From the NCBI GenBank assembly GCA_020442095.1, contig JAGRKY010000364.1, forward strand, positions 1-6,056: a stretch of 6,056 nt of DNA, written 5' to 3'. Below the pieces are notes generated by a model. It was not told the DNA's origin. It saw only the letters and a program-made list of their open reading frames with translations, and did no database searches. Below, in pieces: positions 1-6,056 of the stretch (position 1 is its first letter; every line of letters begins with the position of its first letter). The stretch comes from Bauldia sp. Its GTDB lineage: Bacteria > Pseudomonadota > Alphaproteobacteria > Rhizobiales > Kaistiaceae. A program made the translations under genes and the position numbers.

Positions 1-149
1 GAGTAGCCGAGCGAGTAGATCAGCGGGAAAATGTTGAAAACTATGAGAAAAGCGAGTGTCGGCAGGATGAAGACGTTGCGGATGGTCAGATCGCTCCATC
101 CACGCGCCGCTGCCCGCGTATCGCTTTCCAGTCGTGCAATGACCGCCAA
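1..149 (-). CDS. ABC transporter permease, sugar type (MalF/UgpA-like), N-terminal part only
   Basis: The first 49 residues of a membrane permease are visible; the rest lies beyond base 1. A short polar N-terminus (about residues 1-25) contains SDLTIRNVFILP and leads into a hydrophobic segment (about residues 26-48, TLAFLIVFNIFPLIYSLGY). This is the usual first transmembrane helix of MalF-type permeases of carbohydrate ABC importers (family knowledge). The start is the TTG at 149-147: no ATG, GTG or TTG is in frame between it and the upstream gene, and a purine-rich GGGGGGAAG at 160-152 lies just before it, with tight spacing. It follows the solute-binding protein gene on the same strand after 90 bases, so the two should form one transport operon, probably continuing with a second permease and an ATPase outside the window. 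Substrate unknown. The family call is firm; the exact start is less so. Confidence 0.82.
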   Translation of the reverse strand, partial: MAVIARLESDTRAAARGWSDLTIRNVFILPTLAFLIVFNIFPLIYSLGY

Positions 150-190
150 CGCTTCCCCCCGTCGGTTGCCCGATTTTCTGTTACGGCTAG

Positions 191-224
191 GGAAGCCGGA
201 GCGGCGTGAGCCGCCCCGGCTTCC
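191..224 (-). other. Intercistronic RNA hairpin between the binding-protein and permease genes
   Basis: Arms at 191-205 and 210-224 enclose a 4-base loop (206-209). In minus-strand RNA all 15 positions pair, with one G-U wobble (bases 215/200). In plus-strand RNA that position is an A-C mismatch. It starts 15 bases after the stop of the binding-protein gene. No T run follows on the minus strand (CTAGCCGTAA comes next), so a classical intrinsic terminator is not supported. In transport operons such stems often protect the abundant binding-protein mRNA and reduce read-through into the permease genes (established pattern); that role is inferred here. Confidence 0.7.
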
Positions 225-238
225 GGGTGTGAACCCGG
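223..238 (-). repeat. Small perfect inverted repeat directly after the binding-protein stop codon
   Basis: CCGGGT (223-228) and ACCCGG (233-238) are perfect 6-bp arms around a 4-base loop. The repeat abuts the stop codon at 242-240 and shares two bases with the larger hairpin at 191-224, so the two stems are either alternatives or nearly stacked. It may strengthen 3'-end protection of the binding-protein mRNA. Confidence 0.5.
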
Positions 239-239
239 A

Positions 240-1538
240 TTACATCCGGCCGTATTTCTTGAAGGTCGCGTTCCAGTCGCCGGCCAGGCCGTCGAGCGCT
301 TCCTTGGCGGTTCCCTCGCCACCGACGACGAACGGGTAGAGCCGGTTGTTCATCGCGGTCAGCAGTTCCGCGTATTCCGGCACCGCCCAGAAGTCCTTCA
401 CCATGAACATCGACTGGTAGAAGGCCTCGTTATACGGCGTTGCGTTGCGGAACTTGTCCGACTTCAGAACCGCCTGGCTGCAGGTGTAGCCACCGAGATC
501 GGCCCACTTCTGCTGGACGTCGTCGCGGATGAACCACTCCAGGAACTTCATCGCCTCTTCCTTGTTCTGGGAATAGGAGATGACCGAGATGCCCTGTCCG
601 CCGAGAGCGGCATGCTGCGCACCGCCGGGACCCTTCGGGTTGGCGAAGTAGCCGGTGTTGGCCGAATTCGGATTCAGCGCCGGGTTGTCGAGAGCCGGGA
701 AGAAGGCGAAGAAGTTCATGCTCATCGCCGCCAGGTTCTCGGTGATCGCCTGGTTGTCCTCCTGGAAGAACACCTTGCCCCAGTTCGGCGGCGTGAAGCC
801 GTAGAGATCCTTGTACATCTCGACCGCCGCGATGTTCTCCGGCGAGTTGATGATGCCGTCGACCTTGTAGGTGGAATAGTCGCCGAGGTCGCCGCCATAG
901 CTGAACACGGCGCTCTCGATGCCCATCGCCATCGCGTCGTAGGAGTTGTCGGTGTAGATGGCGATGCCGTATTTCTTCTCGTCGGGACGATAGAAGAACT
1001 CGGCGATGTCGCGCAGCTGCTTGTAGTCTTCCGGGACGCCGAGGTCGTAGCCGTACTTGGCCTTGAAGGCTTCCTTCTCCTTCGGATCCTCGAACCAGTC
1101 CTTGCGATACGCCCAGCCGGCCGCGTCGCCTTCCGCCGGGATCGCCCAGTACTTGCCGTCATATTCGGCGTAGTACTTGACGGTCGCCGGGGCCATCACC
1201 TCGCCGAGCTTGTGCTCGTTGAAGAAGTCGGTGAGGTCCACATAATGGCCGCCGGTCGAACCGGCACCGAGCCACTGCGAGTCGCCGACCACCATGTCGT
1301 AGGCGTCGCCCTTGGCGTTGAACTCGGTGAAGGCCTTGGTCTGGAAGTCCGACCACGGCGTCGTCTCGACGGTGACCGTCACGCCGGTCTCGGCCGTGTA
1401 TTCGTTGACGAGTTCCTGCAGATAGTTCGCCGGATCCCACTCGGCCCAGAAGATCGTGAGCTCGGTGGCGGCCGCCGCGTTGACGGTGAACGCCATGGCG
1501 GCGCCCGCAAGCAACGCAGTCCATTTCTTCTTCAGCAT
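240..1538 (-). CDS. Extracellular solute-binding protein, family 1, of a carbohydrate ABC importer
   Basis: This 432-residue periplasmic protein captures the substrate and delivers it to the membrane permeases. The N-terminus is a signal peptide: MLKKK, a hydrophobic core (about residues 6-19), then NAAAA before TELTIFWAEWDPA, so signal peptidase I probably cuts near residue 24. The mature part opens with the strand and helix typical of family 1 binding proteins (ELTIFWAEWDPANYLQELV) and has many aromatic residues suited to sugar stacking. Length fits the family (400-450). An ATG 21 bases upstream (1559) is open, but AAAGGGAGAG at 1554-1545 sits six bases before the ATG at 1538 and would fall inside the longer reading; the signal peptide also begins cleanly at 1538. 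It lies 49 bases after the TetR gene and 90 before the permease, all on one strand. The ligand cannot be read from the sequence; a sugar, polyol or glycoside is inferred from the neighbours. Confidence 0.93.
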   Translation of the reverse strand: MLKKKWTALLAGAAMAFTVNAAAATELTIFWAEWDPANYLQELVNEYTAETGVTVTVETTPWSDFQTKAFTEFNAKGDAYDMVVGDSQWLGAGSTGGHYVDLTDFFNEHKLGEVMAPATVKYYAEYDGKYWAIPAEGDAAGWAYRKDWFEDPKEKEAFKAKYGYDLGVPEDYKQLRDIAEFFYRPDEKKYGIAIYTDNSYDAMAMGIESAVFSYGGDLGDYSTYKVDGIINSPENIAAVEMYKDLYGFTPPNWGKVFFQEDNQAITENLAAMSMNFFAFFPALDNPALNPNSANTGYFANPKGPGGAQHAALGGQGISVISYSQNKEEAMKFLEWFIRDDVQQKWADLGGYTCSQAVLKSDKFRNATPYNEAFYQSMFMVKDFWAVPEYAELLTAMNNRLYPFVVGGEGTAKEALDGLAGDWNATFKKYGRM

Positions 1539-1544
1539 GCGTTT

Positions 1545-1554
1545 CTCTCCCTTT
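1545..1554 (-). promoter_or_regulatory. Ribosome binding site that sets the binding-protein start
   Basis: On the minus strand AAAGGGAGAG ends six bases before the ATG at 1538-1536. This strong Shine-Dalgarno match selects that ATG over the in-frame ATG at 1559, which would place the site inside the coding region. Confidence 0.75.
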
Positions 1555-1564
1555 ATCAAACCGA

Positions 1565-1585
1565 TCCGCCAATGCGAGTGGCGGA
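1565..1585 (-). repeat. Hairpin between the TetR gene and the binding-protein gene
   Basis: TCCGCCA (1565-1571) and TGGCGGA (1579-1585) form a perfect 7-bp stem with a 7-base loop. It lies in the 49-base gap just after the TetR stop codon. On the minus strand it is followed by TCGGTTTGAT, too poor in T for a convincing terminator. It may be a partial terminator or a processing site that lets the downstream gene be expressed at a different level; it could also be a small operator. Confidence 0.4.
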
Positions 1586-1587
1586 AT

Positions 1588-2307
1588 TCAGTTAACCGTG
1601 CGTCCTGTCCTCTTCCTGGCGGTCTTCATGCCGCTTTTTGTTCCTGCTTCCCTTCGACTACGCGGGCGTCCGACACCTTCGGATTCGGCGATCGCCGCCC
1701 GGACCAGCGCGAGGGAGGCCCATATCGCCACCCGCCGCGCTTCCTCTCCGTCGAGGCCCGAGACGTCCTTGAGGACAACCAGGGCCTCCGTACCGAATAC
1801 AAGTGACAGCGCCTGCGTCAATCTGTCAAATTCAGCAGGCGACAGTCTGTTTTTCAATGGCTTGAGCGCCGCATTGAGCAGGCGCTTGCGATTGCCGCGG
1901 ACGAGCCGCGCCTCGTTGCCGAGCGTCCCCGCCTTGCCGCGCGTCCACTGGTCGATGGCCAGCATCAGGACCGCCCGGTGGGTCGCCTCATAGGTCTCGA
2001 TATGGGGATAGGCGAAGTCGATCAGATCGGCGATGCGCTCCTCGGCCTGGGTCGAATCCGACTCCCATTCGAGGATCGGCCCGAGCGCCTGGGCGACGGT
2101 CTCCTGGATCATCGCGGCCTGGCTCGGGAAATAGCGATAGGCCGTGGCGCGCGACACTTCGGCCGCCTCCGCCACTTCGCTTACCGAGGGGATCAGGCCT
2201 TCCTCCATCAGCCTCATCGCCGTGTCGAGCATCCTTTTTTTCATGCGCGCCCGGGCGCCCGTCCCGGCGGCGCGCGTGTTGCCATGCACTTGACGTGAGA
2301 CGGTCAT
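1588..2307 (-). CDS. TetR/AcrR-family transcriptional regulator
   Basis: A 239-residue regulator if read from the ATG at 2307. The DNA-binding domain is clear: the first helix is about residues 24-37 (KKRMLDTAMRLMEEG) and the helix-turn-helix is residues 41-61 (SVSEVAEAAEVSRATAYRYF), with the R-x-T-x-Y-x-Y-F recognition pattern of TetR proteins. The rest is a helical ligand-binding and dimerisation domain. The tail (about residues 213-239) is unusually rich in Arg and Lys. The frame stays open upstream to 2547, but that extension would cross the control region and the start of the divergent gene, and lacks regulator-like sequence. No Shine-Dalgarno precedes 2307; a promoter-like sequence predicts transcription starting at this ATG, so a leaderless message is plausible. 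An internal ATG at 2244 would trim 21 residues and just keep the HTH. Its position suggests control of both the transport genes (same strand) and the divergent catabolic genes, with a small-molecule inducer, as usual for the family. Confidence 0.88.
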   Translation of the reverse strand: MTVSRQVHGNTRAAGTGARARMKKRMLDTAMRLMEEGLIPSVSEVAEAAEVSRATAYRYFPSQAAMIQETVAQALGPILEWESDSTQAEERIADLIDFAYPHIETYEATHRAVLMLAIDQWTRGKAGTLGNEARLVRGNRKRLLNAALKPLKNRLSPAEFDRLTQALSLVFGTEALVVLKDVSGLDGEEARRVAIWASLALVRAAIAESEGVGRPRSRREAGTKSGMKTARKRTGRTVN

Positions 2308-2312
2308 GTCAA
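2290..2312. promoter_or_regulatory. Candidate TetR operator: 23-bp palindrome
   Basis: TTGACGTGA (2290-2298) and TCATGTCAA (2304-2312) are inverted copies matching at 8 of 9 positions around a 5-base centre (GACGG). The size and symmetry suit a TetR dimer. It covers exactly the -35 box and 17-base spacer of the rightward promoter, ending one base before its -10 box, and includes the TetR start codon. Binding should block rightward transcription. That the neighbouring TetR protein is the binder is inferred. Confidence 0.62.
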
Positions 2313-2318
2313 TACGAT
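2290..2318 (+). promoter_or_regulatory. Rightward sigma-70-type promoter of the catabolic operon
   Basis: TTGACG (2290-2295) as -35, a 17-base spacer, and TACGAT (2313-2318) as -10. Spacing is ideal and both boxes are close to consensus. Transcription would begin near 2325, giving an untranslated leader of about 83 bases before the ATG at 2408. It is the only well-spaced promoter-like sequence I found on this strand between the divergent genes. Confidence 0.6.
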
Positions 2319-2342
2319 ACGCACGTCTCACGACAAAAGCAA
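2314..2342 (-). promoter_or_regulatory. Leftward promoter of the TetR gene
   Basis: On the minus strand TTGCTT (2342-2337) is the -35 candidate and TATCGT (2319-2314) the -10 candidate, with a 17-base spacer. The -10 overlaps the rightward -10 (2313-2318) on the opposite strand. The predicted start, about 2307, coincides with the A of the TetR ATG. Box matches are moderate, so this is less certain than the rightward promoter. Confidence 0.45.
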
Positions 2343-2407
2343 TTGTGGTTTTCCGATAATTTGATCGTTCCGGTAGAGAGCGGCGGGAAAACCCGGGGAA
2401 ACAGCCC

Positions 2408-3238
2408 ATGGCCGCGATCGCCCGCGAGCAGATCCTCCGCACATTCCGCGATATGGTGCAGCGCAAGGTGCCGATCGTCGGCGGCGGCGCCGGCACCGGA
2501 CTCTCCGCGAAATGCGAGGAAGCCGGCGGTATCGACCTGATCGTCATCTACAATTCGGGCCGCTACCGCATGGCCGGGCGCGGCTCGGCGGCGGGCCTTC
2601 TCGCCTACGGCAACGCCAACGAGATCGTCCGCGAAATGGCGGTCGAGGTACTGCCGGTTGTCCGGCACACGCCGGTGCTGGCCGGCGTCAACGGCACCGA
2701 CCCCTTCGTCCTGATGCCGCAATTCCTCGCCGAGCTGAAGGCGATGGGCTTCTCCGGCGTCCAGAATTTCCCGACCGTCGGCCTCTTCGACGGCAAGATG
2801 CGGCGCGCCTTCGAGGAGACCGGGATGAGCTATTCGCTCGAGGTCGACATGATCGCCGCCGCCCATGGGCTCGACCTGCTGACCACACCCTATGTCTTCG
2901 ATCCGGACGAGGCGCGGGCGATGACGAAGGCCGGCGCCGACATCATCGTCGCCCATATGGGCGTCACCACCGGCGGCTCGATCGGCGCCACCTCCTCGGC
3001 GACGCTGGAGGAATGCGTCACCGCCATCGATGCGATCTCGGATGCCGCGCTCTCCGTCCGCGACGACGTGATCGTGCTCTGCCACGGCGGGCCGATCGCC
3101 ATGCCGGAGGACGCCGCCTTCATCCTCCGCAATTGCAGCAACTGCCATGGCTTCTACGGCGCATCGAGCATGGAGCGCCTGCCGGTCGAGGCCGCACTGA
3201 CCGAACAGACGCAGCGATTCAAGGCGATCAGTTTCTAG
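2408..3238 (+). CDS. Phosphoenolpyruvate hydrolase-like TIM-barrel protein (Tm-1 C-terminal domain family)
   Basis: A 276-residue cytoplasmic protein matching the family called PEP hydrolase-like, formerly TIM-barrel signal transduction protein, which also forms the C-terminal half of the plant resistance protein Tm-1 (family knowledge). Glycine-rich loops expected at barrel strand ends are visible: [11 protein letters not shown] (25-35), [18 protein letters not shown] (48-65), GVNGTDPF (93-100), [13 protein letters not shown] (117-129), [13 protein letters not shown] (182-194), [12 protein letters not shown] (225-236) and [14 protein letters not shown] (248-261). These suggest a phosphate- or carboxylate-binding active site. 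The reaction is not established; family names point to hydrolysis or cleavage of a PEP- or phosphonopyruvate-like compound. GGGGAAA at 2395-2401 lies six bases before the ATG. It is the first gene of the rightward operon, 35 bases before the cupin gene. The Tm-1-like ATP-binding partner often found beside this family is not in the window. Family assignment is strong; substrate unknown. Confidence 0.88.
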   Translation: MAAIAREQILRTFRDMVQRKVPIVGGGAGTGLSAKCEEAGGIDLIVIYNSGRYRMAGRGSAAGLLAYGNANEIVREMAVEVLPVVRHTPVLAGVNGTDPFVLMPQFLAELKAMGFSGVQNFPTVGLFDGKMRRAFEETGMSYSLEVDMIAAAHGLDLLTTPYVFDPDEARAMTKAGADIIVAHMGVTTGGSIGATSSATLEECVTAIDAISDAALSVRDDVIVLCHGGPIAMPEDAAFILRNCSNCHGFYGASSMERLPVEAALTEQTQRFKAISF

Positions 3239-3273
3239 GCGGCCGCAACCGCGCCGCACAGGGAGGAACGACA

Positions 3274-3675
3274 ATGCCGCGCAGGTTCACCATTGCCAGC
3301 GAGACCGAACCGGAGATCCTCGACTGGGGCCAGCTACGCTGGCTGAGCCACCCGCCCTCGACCGGCGCCAACCAGCTCACCGTCATCGACGTATCGCTGA
3401 TGCCCGGCAAGGGGCACGACTTCCACAAGCATCCCGACCAGGAGGAAGTGATCCTCGTCGTCGCCGGCAAGGTCGAGCAATGGGTCGACCGCGAGAAGCG
3501 GATCCTCGGCCCCGGCGACTCGGCCCATATCCCGGCCGACGTCGTCCACGCCTCCTTCAATGTCGGCGACACCGAGGCGAAGATCGCGGCGATCCTCGGC
3601 CCCTGCGTCGGCGAGATCGGATACGAGCTGGTCGACGTTGCCGGCGAGGCGCCCTGGAACACGATGCGGAGCTGA
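3274..3675 (+). CDS. Small single-domain cupin protein
   Basis: A 133-residue protein with both cupin motifs. Motif 1 spans 45-65: G45, H51, H53, E58 and G65 follow the G-x5-H-x-H-x4-E-x6-G spacing. Motif 2 spans 81-96: G81, P87, H92 and N96, with D89 replacing the usual glycine. The three His and one Glu would bind a single metal ion. Cupins of this size in sugar loci are often isomerases, epimerases or lyases, or act as sensors; the reaction cannot be chosen here. The start is the ATG at 3274: GGGAGGAA at 3261-3268 lies five bases upstream. The frame stays open far upstream (to 2512), but that stretch overlaps the preceding gene in another frame and is Arg-rich, so it is not coding. It lies 35 bases after the PEP-hydrolase-like gene and 108 before the isomerase-like gene, evidently in the same operon. 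Confidence 0.88.
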   Translation: MPRRFTIASETEPEILDWGQLRWLSHPPSTGANQLTVIDVSLMPGKGHDFHKHPDQEEVILVVAGKVEQWVDREKRILGPGDSAHIPADVVHASFNVGDTEAKIAAILGPCVGEIGYELVDVAGEAPWNTMRS

Positions 3676-3783
3676 GCGCCGACGCCCGCTCCGCGGGTGC
3701 GGGCTCGACATTTGCCCGCGGCAAAGCGCAAACTGAATCAAGCGACAGAACAAGCAATCCGATTTCGAAGGGAGGACTGAAAC
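3676..3783 (+). other. Intergenic spacer with two small hairpins
   Basis: The 108-base gap between the cupin and isomerase-like genes contains GCCCGC (3684-3689) facing GCGGGC (3699-3704), with an alternative shorter stem using GCGGG at 3693-3697. It also holds TTTGCC (3711-3716) facing GGCAAA (3720-3725) around three bases. Neither is followed by a T run, so they are not classical terminators; mRNA processing or stabilisation is possible. No good promoter is visible. The ribosome binding site of the next gene closes the gap. Confidence 0.4.
3768..3776 (+). promoter_or_regulatory. Ribosome binding site that sets a GTG start
   Basis: AAGGGAGGA, a near-perfect Shine-Dalgarno sequence, ends seven bases before GTG at 3784-3786. 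This supports GTG as the start of the isomerase-like gene rather than the internal ATG 39 bases later. Confidence 0.75.
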
Positions 3784-4836
<1,053 letters not shown>

Positions 4837-4862
4837 GGACGGGAAAAAGCGTAGGCAAGAAA

Positions 4863-5207
4863 TTGCTCGATCCGAGGATACGACGAGGATTGGAGGCCTG
4901 CGTAGCAGGCGGGCGCTGCCAATTTCTGACCTACGGCGAGTTTGGCCGTAAGTTTGGGCTCGGCCGTTTTCCCCCGTCGTGGGCCAATCGAAGTGTCTTG
5001 GATGAGGCATCTCGCGAGTTCAAGAAAGACCCGAAATACCGACTTGACCTCACCTTTCTGCTGAGGAACAGCAGCCACGGCTACCCGAGCGTAATTGATG
5101 GTAACCCCTTCGACAGGACAAATCCCCAGCCACAGTGCCTCAGGGCGAGACAAGTCGCCCAGCAGATAATCGACGCCTTTGGTCCGGGGACGCCAAATCC
5201 TTATTGA
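4863..5207 (+). CDS. Hypothetical protein of unrecognised family, foreign-looking codon use
   Basis: An ORF of about 114 residues that I do not recognise. The product looks like a real small soluble protein: after an Arg-rich start it has [14 protein letters not shown] (residues 19-32), a central basic helix-like part ([14 protein letters not shown], 47-60), [18 protein letters not shown] (63-80) and a C-terminal [16 protein letters not shown] (99-114). There is no signal peptide or membrane segment. Codon use differs sharply from neighbours: four AGG, one AGA, two ATA and four CGA codons in a short frame, with visibly lower GC. The start is uncertain: TTG at 4863 lacks a good ribosome binding site, while TTG at 4890 has GAGGA at 4874-4878 but removes nine residues. 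It could be a 5'-truncated remnant. It separates the isomerase-like and Gfo/Idh/MocA genes, on the same strand, and probably arrived by transfer. No function is proposed. Confidence 0.55.
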   Translation: MLDPRIRRGLEACVAGGRCQFLTYGEFGRKFGLGRFPPSWANRSVLDEASREFKKDPKYRLDLTFLLRNSSHGYPSVIDGNPFDRTNPQPQCLRARQVAQQIIDAFGPGTPNPY

Positions 5208-5257
5208 AATTCCGGTCTTTGCACGGACCGCCGGGACAGCCTAGAGGAAACCCACAG

Positions 5258-6056
<799 letters not shown>

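Larger units (their letters stand above)
2290..2336. repeat. Wide inverted repeat: second copy of the operator core
   Basis: The 14 bases at 2290-2303 recur inverted at 2323-2336 with 12 matches, including perfect 9-bp arms CGTGAGACG (2294-2302) and CGTCTCACG (2324-2332). The right copy falls within the spacer of the leftward promoter. The arm centres are 30 bases apart, close to three helical turns, so two bound regulators could sit on the same DNA face. Confidence 0.55.

Noticed and set aside
612..1595. Large plus-strand ORF opposite the binding-protein gene
   Set aside because: It mirrors a clear family 1 binding protein; the product is a Val/Arg/Gly-rich antisense shadow typical of high-GC genes.
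2331..2359. Alternative rightward promoter using GATAAT at 2354-2359
   Set aside because: The -10 is good, but the correctly spaced -35 (CGACAA) is poor, while TTGACG-N17-TACGAT just upstream fits far better.
2308..2547. N-terminal extension of the TetR gene to the ATG at 2547
   Set aside because: It would cross the control region and the first part of the divergent gene, and the extra 80 residues show no regulator-like sequence.
2512..3273. Long upstream extension of the cupin reading frame
   Set aside because: It overlaps the PEP-hydrolase-like gene in another frame, is Arg-rich with no recognisable domain, and the cupin has its own ribosome binding site at 3261-3268.
4896..4910. Perfect 6-bp inverted repeat inside the orphan ORF
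   Set aside because: It is short, lies within coding sequence, has no T run and no second copy; chance is sufficient.

Overview
The window looks like a chromosomal carbohydrate uptake and catabolism locus from an alphaproteobacterium, most likely a member of the Rhizobiales. This is inferred from the high GC content, strong G/C preference at third codon positions, the gene families present and the mix of ABC transport and catabolic genes. No species can be named from the sequence alone.

Layout: two divergent gene sets meet at a compact control region around 2290-2342. Leftward (minus strand) run a TetR-family regulator (2307-1588), a family 1 extracellular solute-binding protein (1538-240) and the start of an ABC sugar permease (149 to beyond base 1). 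Rightward (plus strand) run a phosphoenolpyruvate hydrolase-like TIM-barrel protein (2408-3238), a small cupin (3274-3675), a sugar isomerase/epimerase-like TIM-barrel protein (3784-4836), an unrecognised ORF with foreign-looking codon use (4863-5207) and a Gfo/Idh/MocA dehydrogenase (5258 to beyond the window end).

How it may work together (inference): the binding protein and permease import a sugar, polyol or glycoside. The NAD(P)-dependent dehydrogenase oxidises it, and the isomerase, cupin and PEP-hydrolase-like enzymes rearrange or cleave the product. The TetR protein probably controls both directions. The control region holds two overlapping promoter-like sequences pointing outward, whose -10 boxes fall on nearly the same bases. 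A 23-bp palindrome covers exactly the -35 box and spacer of the rightward promoter, and an inverted second copy of part of it covers the spacer of the leftward one. The leftward promoter predicts a transcript starting at or next to the regulator ATG, so that mRNA may be leaderless.

Other points: two tandem hairpins separate the binding-protein and permease genes, and the larger pairs fully only in the RNA of the transcribed strand. The orphan ORF at 4863-5207 interrupts an otherwise coherent catabolic operon and looks acquired. No RNA genes, insertion sequences or CRISPR arrays were seen.
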